Shown: piece after piece, positions 44,230 to 53,057 of the stretch
How positions within the stretch are numbered: the stretch's first letter is position 1
Layout: each line of letters begins with the position of its first letter
From: Karstenula rhodostoma CBS 690.94
Taxonomy: Eukaryota > Ascomycota > Dothideomycetes > Pleosporales > Didymosphaeriaceae
Reading direction: 5' to 3'
Length of the DNA stretch: 64,000 nucleotides
NCBI GenBank assembly: GCA_010093485.1
Contig: MU001515.1
Coordinates: 391,518 to 455,517 of the forward strand
Notes under the pieces: model-generated
Told to the model about the DNA's origin: nothing
What the model saw: the letters and a program-made list of their open reading frames with translations, nothing else
Databases searched by the model: none
Translations under genes and position numbers: made by a program

Positions 44230-45477
44230 CTACTGTGATATCTGATGTTGATCCGTCAGCGCGACCAGCTTGCCCACCCTCCACACTATATCGCTGTAGT
44301 GTTTGGGGTCGAACGTAGCGATCTCCAGTCCTGCATCCACCGCGCGCCTCTCCAATTCCAACTGTAAGGTTATATTCTCTTCGCGCTGTTTATATCGTTC
44401 CAAGTCATCCATCTCTTCATGGATCTTAGGCACCACATCGCTCGTGATACTGCGCCAATCATCGACCACAGCGATGTCCTCCTGCTGACGCTGGAAAAGC
44501 ATGAGCAAACCCGCGAAAAATCCACTTTTCTTTGGCTGGGCGATTTCGTCATCCGTGGCTGCAAGCGGAAACTGCCCGACCGAATTGATGGCGTATTGCC
44601 ATTGCGGCACCATTGTTCGGAGGAGTTCTTGCATTTCGCCGATCGCTGGTTGAGTATTGTTCTGATATTTGCCCCATCTGGAGATGACGTCACGCATGAA
44701 CTTCGTGATGATGCGCTGTTGACTCGCAGCATCTTGATTCTCGCATGAACCGAGCTTGTCAAACGTGCCGTGCATGATGACTACGATATCGACTCGCGCG
44801 TGCTGGAGCTCCTTTTCCAAGTATGCAATTTGGATGCCAAACTTCTCCGTATACTTGGCCATATTGCTGTAAATCACCTCGGCTCCAAGCTCATCTACCG
44901 GATTGGGTGCGTCCTTCGCCATCCGTGTGTACCATGACCGAAAGCGCTGGGAGCCGAGTGAGTGTCCTCGCAACATGCTGTTAAACAGGGCTGGATTGCT
45001 GCATTCGATCGTACCGTCGGGACAGTACCACTCCCGCGACTGGCTGGTCTCCGTGGAGGATGTGCAGATCTTGCCGGAGGGGCTCGAGTCGATCGGAGGA
45101 AATGTCAAGTCGCCTGGTGTGCCGAGTCCGAGTGAGATGTTGAGCTTCCCCGTGATGCCAAAGTTGTAGAAACCAAATAGGACTACGACGACGAGAATGG
45201 CGATGGCCACGAATATATCACTCTTCTTGTTCGCATCAGGGCTAATTGGTCCTGATGCCCAAGGAGCTGGCTGCCTGGCTCCTTCCACTGGAACTGCCTT
45301 CTTCGGCGTGGTGGGCGTAGTGGGCGCGACTGGCCCTGGCGGCTGAGTACCTCCTTCCACTGGAACTCCCTTCTTCGGCGTAGTGGGCGTGACGGGCTCT
45401 GATGGCTGAGTGCATCCCTCTAGCTTCTCCCCCTTGATAAGCTGTACCAGATCTATAGTATAATTTTCTGTCGGCAT
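44230..45477 (-). CDS. Type II-like single-pass membrane protein (415 aa)
   Basis: Single exon from ATG 45477 (MPTENYTIDLVQLIKGEKLE). The 85-residue N-terminal part carries two to three Pro/Thr/Lys repeats (TPKKGVPVEGGTQPPGP, TPKKAVPVEGARQP). One membrane helix at about 86-104 (DIFVAIAILVVVVLFGFYNF) has no signal peptide before it, so the C-terminal 310 residues probably face the lumen or exterior. That region holds cysteines (KICTSSTET, REWYCPDGTIECSN, LGSCENQDA) and a helical body (AKYTEKFGIQIAYLEKELQH; SDVVPKIHEEMDDLERYKQR). Three N-glycosylation sequons fit an exported domain. No named family recognised. Confidence 0.65.
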   Translation of the reverse strand: MPTENYTIDLVQLIKGEKLEGCTQPSEPVTPTTPKKGVPVEGGTQPPGPVAPTTPTTPKKAVPVEGARQPAPWASGPISPDANKKSDIFVAIAILVVVVLFGFYNFGITGKLNISLGLGTPGDLTFPPIDSSPSGKICTSSTETSQSREWYCPDGTIECSNPALFNSMLRGHSLGSQRFRSWYTRMAKDAPNPVDELGAEVIYSNMAKYTEKFGIQIAYLEKELQHARVDIVVIMHGTFDKLGSCENQDAASQQRIITKFMRDVISRWGKYQNNTQPAIGEMQELLRTMVPQWQYAINSVGQFPLAATDDEIAQPKKSGFFAGLLMLFQRQQEDIAVVDDWRSITSDVVPKIHEEMDDLERYKQREENITLQLELERRAVDAGLEIATFDPKHYSDIVWRVGKLVALTDQHQISQ

Positions 45478-45884
45478 AGTCGCGAATGTAACGGTGACCG
45501 TGGTATCTTTTAATCGAGAAACGGATTTCAGTGTTGAAGATGATGCGGCGGCGGATTCTTATGGTCCTAGCGCAGCGAGTGATGCGCTAGCCCCGCAGGG
45601 AAACATGGAGCACGTGATCACGCGCCATGCATGTGGGTCAAAGCTCGGACTGCCCACCCAACCACACCCGTCTACGCTGAGAACCTTTGCCCTTGCAGCA
45701 GACCACACATGCATAGCACCCGCCCACGCCCAAGGCGCAGATTATACAAATCTGCTTTGTACCGAGGCGGCACGATTACCACACGGGAATCAACGGACCT
45801 GACATCAACGGACCTGGCAGCGACGCACCTGGCAGCGACAGCAGTAACGACGGCCGATTCCACTCTGGCAGTCGCAGTCTCTTC
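45478..45884. other. Divergent promoter region
   Basis: About 400 bases between the minus-strand membrane gene and the next plus-strand gene. It contains GAGCACGTGATCACGCG (near 45609) and a short repeat around 45790-45835 (ATCAACGGACCTG twice, CACCTGGCAGCGACA-like). Confidence 0.4.
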
Positions 45885-46169
45885 ATGGCTTTCGGGAAGA
45901 TGTTCATCGACTTCATACGATCCGGCCGCGTCAAGTCAATCATCGCTGCTCTCTGCGTCGTCTTGCTATACCTAAACATCAAGTGGCGCACCCCCACACC
46001 TCAAGGGCCTCGCTACTGCTACCGCATGGACAGAAAGACTTGTTACCAGCTCTCCGAGATGGACTATCAGCAGCACATCATCGACTTTCACGAGGAATTG
46101 GAACGGAATGGAACAAATCTACGCGACGCGAACGACTGTGAGCACAGGTCTGGTTTTCTCACCTACTGA
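45885..46169 (+). CDS. Small single-pass membrane protein (94 aa)
   Basis: From ATG 45885 (MAFGKMFIDFIRSGRVKSII). Residues about 17-33 (VKSIIAALCVVLLYLNIKW) form a membrane anchor flanked by positive charges. The C-terminal 55 residues are polar with three cysteines (RYCYRMDRKTCYQL, DANDCEH) and one N-glycosylation site (NGT). The frame ends SGFLTY; a GTCTGG donor just before the stop may lead to another exon, unproven. It faces away from the type II-like gene across a shared promoter, giving three adjacent membrane-protein genes. Confidence 0.5.
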   Translation: MAFGKMFIDFIRSGRVKSIIAALCVVLLYLNIKWRTPTPQGPRYCYRMDRKTCYQLSEMDYQQHIIDFHEELERNGTNLRDANDCEHRSGFLTY

Positions 46170-46538
46170 AGCAGTCAAGGTGCGTAAAACGTAGATGATG
46201 TGAAGAACATGCATAACGAGATCCAGGCAGATATCTGGATCCCATCGAACAGTGCGATGCCGTGTTCTCGCGTGAACATCCCTATGGCGATACGGACTAC
46301 CCATTCTCACGTAACGAGGGATTGACCAAGTGCGTGTTTGAGATGAGTAAGAGGGATTGTTAGTCTGGGAATCATATCCTTTTTCAACTCCGTCAAAGTC
46401 CAGACATGGAACATCTTGGTCACTGTAGCCTCATCATCAAGGCCACTCTCCTGCCTGTATTCTCAGCATTTCCACGACAAATCAAACCGTAAAAATCAAT
46501 GAGGTTTTGCTGCATTGAATGTATTGATTGTCTAAAGA
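46170..46538. other. Intergenic between convergent genes
   Basis: Nothing recognised; probably 3' UTRs. Confidence 0.4.
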
Positions 46539-47580
46539 TCACGATGTACAAACAAGTCCACCACCAACGCGTCGAATTGTGCTACTACCCCAAGACACTA
46601 AACCGCCGCGCGCGCCATATTTCCCTCGCCCTTTCCCTCGCCCATTCACGGGGTGGTATTCCGGATAGTTGGTGAGGAGAGAACAAGTCGTATTGCCCGG
46701 TTCATAGTCCCCAAGTGCGTTTCCCGCCACAGTCGCGATACCGGGTGCTTCCCAGCGGAACTTCAATTCAAAGCGCGCAAGATATACTTCCAGGGGCAAG
46801 GGCAAAAGTCCGCTGCCTCCTCCTCAGTGCGAGCTGCCAGTGTCAGTGAACCTCCTTCGCGTGACGAGTGAAGAACTTACGCAGGTGCTGCTTGTATGGA
46901 GGCGACAATGCTGCCTTCATAGCGTCCCAAAGTATAGTCGTGATGCTGGGGATATCATTACTGAAGTGAGGAGCAGCACTGGTCACCGGTCGCAGTAGTG
47001 GTTCTTCAAACTTCCCATACTTTCTCTCGAACCCTGAGCGACTCCAGTACTCACCGAACCGAGTTGCTGCTTCCTCGATGACTTGATAGATTCTCTCGGC
47101 TTCTGCTGGACTGGAAAGTCGATTGCGGGTCCATTTGTCCGGGTGCCAGAGCAACGCAAGTTTGCGCTTTACCGAGCGTAGAGCCTGTGGCGAAGGCACA
47201 TTTTTGGGATCGGTGGGCTCTTCCAGGCCGAGAGCTGTGTAGGCATTGCGTGTGTGCATCCAGTGCGGATAGTGAGGGTATCTGGATCGGCGTTAGTTTG
47301 CGCTACAATTCATCAGAGGAGTCACACACCGAGTAGCGATCGGCGGCACGCCACTGGCCCAGGCCAAAACGTTGCGTGCCATGTAGACGCACGCAAGCCC
47401 AGTCAGGCCGGTGGCGATGGACTTGCGATGCCTGCTCAAGTAGGTACCTGCGCGGAGCCTGAATTCGATAGCGCGATGCAGGAAGCTGCGCTTGGCTAAG
47501 GTTGGCGCTCTGTATTTCAACGAGGCCGGGACGGAGTGACTGCGGACTGATCTCCTGGGGATGGCACGACGGGGTGGCAT
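46539..47580 (-). CDS. Membrane-anchored J-domain (DnaJ-like) protein
   Basis: Exon 1 47580-47330, intron 47329-47282 (GTGTGT...AACTAAC...ATCCAG, 48 nt), exon 2 47281-46881, intron 46880-46823 (GTAAGT...CTGAC...ACTGAG, 58 nt; nearby AGs would shift the join by 3-6 bases), exon 3 46822-46539; 311 residues. The N-terminus is rich in Arg without acids (MPPRRAIPRRSVRSHS), followed by a hydrophobic helix at about 54-75 (SIATGLTGLACVYMARNVLA). A J-domain spans about residues 95-165 with the diagnostic HPD at 130-132 (LALLWHPDKWTRNR). By family knowledge the HPD loop stimulates Hsp70 ATPase. The Arg-rich start plus one helix suggests a mitochondrial or ER membrane anchor (inference). The C-terminal region is Gly-rich and unlike known J-protein tails. 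Confidence 0.7.
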
Positions 47581-48092
47581 CTTTCACTGCGAGGAGGAAG
47601 ATTGATACCGCTCCTTCCTGATAAAGGGCGACGTTATATACTTGCAAGTTTGAGTAAGAAGGATTGCCTATTTCCGGTAGAGGCTTGCCCATTCAAACTC
47701 AGCGTTCTTTGTTACGAGGCAATTGCGTCAACAAGGCGCTGTTGCTGACAAAGGGTACGAGGCTACACATCCGGTCGACAGCTCACAAGACTCACGCCTT
47801 TGAGATGAGGCCTATTTTGGTCATCCCCAAGTGCTGCCATTATCAGGAAGAAAGGCTCCCATGTCCATTCTCAGGACGCTATTCTGACATCGCCAGAGGA
47901 CGATAAACAGGCCCTGGAGCCATATGAGCACATGACGCGCAGGGTAAGCCGAATCTGGCTTGGTGTTAGACTAGTCCTGACCGAGCTAGACCTGCTTGTC
48001 CGACCTCCGCCTACTTGAACCCATTATTTGCTCTGCTTGTGTGCACTCGCAGCTACCCCCCAACGTCTCCGGTATCCATACACAATCACACA
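47581..48092. other. Divergent promoter region
   Basis: About 510 bases between the J-domain gene and the plus-strand coiled-coil gene. No additional gene seen. Confidence 0.4.
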
Positions 48093-48869
48093 ATGTGCGG
48101 CTCTTCGCATACCTCCAAACAAACTCCAAAGGAAGAAGCAAGGCGTGGCTCGGAGGAGGCGTTTGAGCGTTTGCAGAAGGAGTGCGAAGTGCTGCGGGTG
48201 GACATCACATCGTTACGCAGCGACAAGGCCAAAAGTGCTCAGGAGGTGGGGAGGTTGAAGCAAGAGCTAGAGTTGCTTCGGGGCGAAACGCAGTTGTGGG
48301 TGGACAGAGCCAGGGTTGCCAAGAGAGCCCTCGACTCGTTCAAAAGCGACATGAGCGAAGACGATGCGCAGCGTACAGACGAGTACGCCAACAAATACCT
48401 ACTCCTCAACGTTTTTGTCTGTCGAATGAGAACGATGGCAGAAGAGGAGCTGTCAAACCGCGACATCGCAAAGCTAGGCCACAATACCATCGCTTACGCT
48501 CTCACCCTCAGGTTCTGCGCCCTTCGACCAGAATTGAACGACCTTCTACACCAAGGACGAGCGGTATCACTCAAGGACGATCGCTGGGACCAGCTTGTTG
48601 AGATCGTTGAAGCTCGCGAAAATGACGCAGGGATCGTTGGAGGGAAATTAGAAGCATGGCAAAGACTTGAAGGATCCCCGGCGGGCACTAATGGAAGCGA
48701 CAATGGCGGAGAGGGAGGCAGTTCAAGAGAAGAGGGGCATGATTCCGTGCCGCAGCAGTATGAGGCTTTTACCAGAAGCCTAAACCCTGGGATGGAGCTG
48801 CTTAAGAGGAGGATTGACGAGAGCAAGAAGATCGAGGCGGAGCAGATCAAGTTGGTGGATACAAAGTGA
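48093..48869 (+). CDS. Coiled-coil orphan protein (258 aa)
   Basis: ATG 48093 (MCGSSHTSKQTPKEEARRGS) was preferred over the upstream non-ATG opening of the frame. Residues about 15-85 are a strong coiled coil (AFERLQKECEVLRVDITSLR, AQEVGRLKQELELLRGE). A helical middle follows (NKYLLLNVFVCRMRTMAEEE; NTIAYALTLRFCALRPELN), then a Gly/Ser/Asn-rich linker and a short C-terminal helix (GMELLKRRIDESKKIEAEQ). No membrane segment or catalytic motif. It could be a cytoskeletal or scaffold-type protein, by structure only. The single-exon frame is clean. Confidence 0.6.
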   Translation: MCGSSHTSKQTPKEEARRGSEEAFERLQKECEVLRVDITSLRSDKAKSAQEVGRLKQELELLRGETQLWVDRARVAKRALDSFKSDMSEDDAQRTDEYANKYLLLNVFVCRMRTMAEEELSNRDIAKLGHNTIAYALTLRFCALRPELNDLLHQGRAVSLKDDRWDQLVEIVEARENDAGIVGGKLEAWQRLEGSPAGTNGSDNGGEGGSSREEGHDSVPQQYEAFTRSLNPGMELLKRRIDESKKIEAEQIKLVDTK

Positions 48870-49268
48870 TGTGGTAGCTGTATAAGGGGTCTTTCTAGAA
48901 AGCTGCGGGATACTGGCGTGACATGTGGAGGTTGGCTGGCGTCCTCAAGGGATAGACCGAGGGCCTTGATGGCCACAACAGCGTACGAGAATAGAACAGC
49001 AGTCTCGGAATTTCCCTACAAACTAGTCACGTGTGCACACATTTCCAACTAGCGCGAGGCTACTGTCCTTTCGAATATGGAAGGGCAGTGTAGGTGTGTG
49101 CGGACCTAGACCGTCACGCGCCAGCTTCACACGCGCACGGGGCCTACCCAGTTGAGCCAGCGCCTCATAGCGCATCCGAGCGACGACGCGTACATATGTG
49201 CACCCGACGTCACCCCAGTTTAAACCCACTCACTCCAAACAACCGCATCGACACTTTGCACTTCGTCC
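48870..49268. other. Intergenic between two co-oriented genes
   Basis: Contains GTCACGTG at about 49027-49034. No gene recognised. Confidence 0.4.
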
Positions 49269-50316
49269 ATGTCTCAAAATCGCGAGCACCCAGGCGCCAC
49301 CACGGCGTCTCCAGTACGCGATGCCGAAGAAGTGGATACAGGTAGGTGCATGCTATATGGCTGGCAAGGCCACATGCTAAACTATTGTAGACGCGGACTC
49401 CGAAACCACCCATCATCCAAGCCAGATCGTAGTGGATCGTGAGTGGCTTGCCGCTCTCCAAGCCACCGCCGAAGGACAAGACACGACGTCTGGGAAGGAA
49501 GAGAAGTATCCACCAGCCACGCCGAGTCGCACCTCTCGGCTTGTCGTGGAGCAGCCCGAAGGCGGAGGAGGCCAGTCGCACCCTGATGCAGGCAGTGGTA
49601 AGCACCAGATCGCCGGTCGAGTCACGCTCTCCGCTAAACTTCGGAACCAAGTCCCCAGCAACCGCTCTATCCAGCCTTCGCCTGGCCCGGGCAAAGGCAA
49701 TCCTCCTTCGGGCTCCAGCAGCGTGATGGACGCGACTCCAGGTGCAAGCCCGGCAGCCCCCGCACAGCTGTCTCGGAAGCGTCCACGTTCTCCAGTCGAT
49801 GAGCAAGGAGACGACGCAGATGAGGACAAGTTGCCCCATGACAAACATCACAACGACAATGCCGACGGAGAGGACAACGACAATGCCGACGGAGAGGAGG
49901 CAAACCAGCCTCCCGCCAAGAAGCAGAAGATGGGGATTGCACCCACCTACGTAAGAACACACACGCAAGTTGAAAGGCGCGGGCTAACCTCTCATGCGCA
50001 GCTCATCGTGCAGGTTCGTCCCAACAAGGCTGCCGAGATCATGGCCGGATCTGCACACTCCCCAGTCACCATCGGAATCGAGAAGGCTTGGAGCGTGGCA
50101 GATGGCTCCGACGCTCGCATGGCAGAGTTGCTGGGCCCGACAATCAAGTTCGACTCTGCCATCCTGCAGTGCTCGCCGCAACCTCAGCGCTGGGTCTACG
50201 AACGCGCCTCGAACTTCTTCAGGACGGGATACAATACGATCCGTGCACGAGGAGCTGCGCTGAGTGCGCAAGGTGAGCTCGTGAACCAAAAGATCAACAA
50301 TGTTTTCGGGATCTGA
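49269..50316 (+). CDS. Nuclear-type acidic/basic protein, three exons (315 aa)
   Basis: Exon 1 49269-49341 (MSQNREHPGATTASPVRDAE), intron 49342-49390 (GTAGGT...GCTAAAC...TTGTAG, 49 nt), exon 2 49391-49950, intron 49951-50001 (GTAAGA...GGCTAACC...GCGCAG, 51 nt), exon 3 50002-50316. Both joins keep phase. Exon 2 is disordered, with an NLS (LSRKRPRSPVDE), an acidic repeat (NDNADGED twice) and a second basic motif (PPAKKQKMG). Exon 3 encodes the only compact-looking part (LIVQVRPNKAAEIM, SPVTIGIEKAWSVADGSDAR, RTGYNTIRARGAALSAQGEL). Nuclear localisation is likely from the two basic motifs. Domain identity is unknown. Confidence 0.62.
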
Positions 50317-50876
50317 AAGGGTTGCAAAGGGTGGGGCGACGAGGAAGCGGAAGATGTTTTGTGGCTGATGTGGCGAGCGTGGACGGGTACGGATCATCTT
50401 GGATACACGCAGGAGAGGTGGCGGCTTTGCGGTTTTTCTATGATGGACTACAGCGTCACTGAGACTGCCCGTAGAGCAAGCCGCCGGCTTCATGGCTAGC
50501 TATGGCGAGAGCGAAATCACATCGAGCAATCTGTCTGTATCGCAAGTGCACGAAGGAACCTTGTTGCGAGGCCGCCCAGTCGAATAGGAAAAGGTGCGAT
50601 TCGATCGGGGACCGACCTGAACATGAGGTGATTGTTAATACCACGCGCAACGTGCGGATCAGGCATCCAGTACGCGGGAAACGATTGAAACACTACGCGA
50701 AAATACCATAACAAATGTGCTGCCAAGGGTGCAGGGGGTCTACAGGATATAGATCCTCTCACGAATTGCTGCTACGCAACCCAGTCACCCCTGCCTGTGT
50801 ATCCGTTCAGCTTCCCTGTGCCTCTCCACCTGCATCTCGTTCGCCATCCGTGTACACTTCTTCCTGCCTCGAAGGC
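50317..50876. other. Intergenic between convergent genes
   Basis: A 69-codon plus-strand frame (50502-50711) and a minus-strand frame overlap; neither is convincing. Probably 3' UTRs. Confidence 0.4.
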
Positions 50877-52490
50877 TCAGCTCCTGTGCTCTTCCTCCAA
50901 GACGCCCCACTCCACCATCCTATTTATAGTGCGTTGGTTGGCGAGGACATGCTCCGCGCTGTCGATTACATGACCCAACACAGCGATTCGCGGTACCTTC
51001 ACAGTTGTTCTCTTTCCTCGTGCGACGGAAGCCGGCGCTTCTTCGGGCAGCTTCAGTCCCTCGAGCCCGCCTAGTAGCAGCTTTAATAGGATTCCATTCG
51101 GTTTCGTCTGCCGCTCTAGGACGTTCCCCTTGGAGATGTCTTTCAAGTATTGATCTAGCTCGCCAATATGATTCGTGGCCTTTCCACGCTCCAGGTTGCG
51201 CTCGGATGAATCACTGTTTCCTGCAGTTGCCTCCTCGCTGCCGAACAGGTCCACCATCGTGATGACACCTTGAACCACGCGATTCGCATCGACTAGAGAA
51301 AGTTCTAGCACGGCATTGCTGCGCGAGGAGACCTCGTTGCCGTCGGTCACCGCCGTGTGTCGCTTAGCCAAGGCCCTCTCCTTGATGTCCACAAAGTTTT
51401 CGAGAGTGCTGATTTGAGTCGGTTTAAGGTAGTTGTATCCGGCTTTATCCGCCTCCTTCCAATAGAAGTAATCGCCGAGGCGTGAGTGGAGGTAGGTCCC
51501 GGGTGGAAGAGCAGCACTCTGTTTTTTGTTCGGAATAAAGTGCGTGATTCCTGGTTCTTGTTTGCTTGTGGCACGTTGGGATCCCTGATTCGCGGAAATG
51601 GCCATGGAGGCGGCCTTGGATGCCCGTTGGGAGGATGCCCGCGAGGAGGAGTGAGTCTTGGGGTGATCGGTGGTGTTTTTGTCTCTGGGCAAAAGAGTGT
51701 ACAGCTTGTCGCCGTATGCTTCAAACCATGTTGCGCTAATGCTCCAGCCCTTCCTTTCCGACGAAAAGACAAGCTCGCCAATGTGTTCCAAGAGAGGCTT
51801 TGGCCCGCCCTTGTGGCCCTTCCACAACGTTGACGTCTTGCCCGAGTTTGTTTCGCCAGTCGCAATTATGATGAAGTGTGTTCGATTGAAAGCATTCTCT
51901 ATATGCTCTTCAATACTCTTCCAGACAGCGGCCTCCTTTGTGCCCTCTTCGCCCTTTTCGCCATGGAAGACGCGAAGGAAAGTATAGGTGCCTTCTGGTC
52001 CCACCGCCTTGTTGGTGTCGAAAGTAAATGCAATCCGCTCAGGAGAAGAAGTAGGTGGGTGGCCGACGCTCTTTTTGTTCTTCTGCGGAGATGGGCGCGT
52101 TGATTTCACTAGCGATGGTTTTGGTATCGGTGCGGGGCGCACCTTGAGAAACAGCTGCAGAGGGTTGTTCTTAAGCTGCTCCTGCAAGGCTCGGTCATGC
52201 GCATCTTTATCCTCGATAAAGCGCATTTGGTCTCCTTTAAGCGTGTCGAGTTCGTTCGTGACGTTGTTCAGTTCAGCTTCGCATTTTCGTAACTCCTCTT
52301 CGAGATTCCCATTTCGCTCTTTCTCTGACTTCAGATCGGCCTGCAATCTAGAAATCTCCTCTTCTAGCCCCCTCACTTTCTTCTCCAAGCGTTCTTCCAT
52401 ATTATTGATAATTTCGTCGCTTTTCCTTTTAGATTCCCTCAAATTCTCCTCCGCTTTGTACAACAATATCCATTTGTCTCCTTCAGGCAT
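50877..52490 (-). CDS. Divergent C-terminal-motor kinesin (kinesin-14-like layout)
   Basis: Single exon, 537 residues, ATG 52490. Residues 10-105 are a coiled coil (KKVRGLEEEISRLQADLKSE), ending in a neck-like QEQLKNNPLQLFLKVRPAP that matches the start of kinesin motors. The motor lies C-terminal to the coil, the order seen in kinesin-14/Kar3-Ncd proteins. Nucleotide motifs are recognisable but altered: P-loop GETNSGKT (212-219; usual GQTGSGKT), switch I NEVSSRSN (385-392; usual NxxSSRSH, final His lost), switch II VDLFGSE (413-419; usual DLAGSE). A Ser/Gln/Ala-rich insert occupies about 278-312, and the NKSLSALG helix is not recognisable. The motor is much shorter and more diverged than standard, so ATPase or motility may be reduced or lost. 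The frame is intact, which argues for retained function. Confidence 0.8.
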   Translation of the reverse strand: MPEGDKWILLYKAEENLRESKRKSDEIINNMEERLEKKVRGLEEEISRLQADLKSEKERNGNLEEELRKCEAELNNVTNELDTLKGDQMRFIEDKDAHDRALQEQLKNNPLQLFLKVRPAPIPKPSLVKSTRPSPQKNKKSVGHPPTSSPERIAFTFDTNKAVGPEGTYTFLRVFHGEKGEEGTKEAAVWKSIEEHIENAFNRTHFIIIATGETNSGKTSTLWKGHKGGPKPLLEHIGELVFSSERKGWSISATWFEAYGDKLYTLLPRDKNTTDHPKTHSSSRASSQRASKAASMAISANQGSQRATSKQEPGITHFIPNKKQSAALPPGTYLHSRLGDYFYWKEADKAGYNYLKPTQISTLENFVDIKERALAKRHTAVTDGNEVSSRSNAVLELSLVDANRVVQGVITMVDLFGSEEATAGNSDSSERNLERGKATNHIGELDQYLKDISKGNVLERQTKPNGILLKLLLGGLEGLKLPEEAPASVARGKRTTVKVPRIAVLGHVIDSAEHVLANQRTINRMVEWGVLEEEHRS

Positions 52491-52660
52491 GGCGGAGAAG
52501 ATGCAGATGGTATGCCCGGGAATACCGTTTCGGTGATCGTTAACTGTATGGAGTGTGCGACGAGGGTATCCTGCCGTGGAGCGGTCTACAGGCGGGTGCA
52601 GGTTCGGGGTAACCTTTATCTGTTTTGCCGCAATGCGCAGAGGGCTGGGGGAATGTTTCT
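52491..52660. other. Divergent promoter of the kinesin
   Basis: Short 170-base gap between the kinesin start and the next plus-strand ATG; no specific element recognised. Confidence 0.35.
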
Positions 52661-53044
52661 ATGGCACAAAGCGCGAACTCTGAGACCCTGTTGGACAGAC
52701 CAGCTCACTCTGAGCTGGCTGCGTGTCTGAAGAACAAGCAATCCGAAATGTTTGTGAGAGGCAAACTAAATTGGGGGTATCGCATGGGAAAACTTCGGGT
52801 TCACTACGCGCAAAAGAATCCTCAACAGAACCAACTCGTCGATGTGCGGCCGAATACCCCTGAACCACGCCTTGCAATAGAATATACTCGGTCAGCGAAA
52901 TTTCCCTGGGCGAGCCCCCGCGTCCCAATATCAAGGCTCAGTTACGTGTCACCTCGACAACACCAAGCCTTTTTAGCCCTAGCCATCTCTGACCAAAGTT
53001 GGGGGGTACCTTACATTCCAACGTCTGTACATTCACTATTTTAA
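52661..53044 (+). CDS. Possible single-exon orphan protein (127 aa)
   Basis: Open from ATG 52661 (MAQSANSETLLDRPAHSELA) to TAA 53042-53044, with protein-like composition throughout (EMFVRGKLNWGYRMGKLRVH; SYVSPRQHQAFLALAISDQ). No known domain. It stops only 13 bases before the next ATG on the same strand and in another frame. That is unusual for a fungal gene and makes an unrelated chance frame, a long 5' leader of the next gene, or a dicistronic transcript all possible. Confidence 0.38.
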   Translation: MAQSANSETLLDRPAHSELAACLKNKQSEMFVRGKLNWGYRMGKLRVHYAQKNPQQNQLVDVRPNTPEPRLAIEYTRSAKFPWASPRVPISRLSYVSPRQHQAFLALAISDQSWGVPYIPTSVHSLF

Positions 53045-53057
53045 CTGCGATTGCCTC

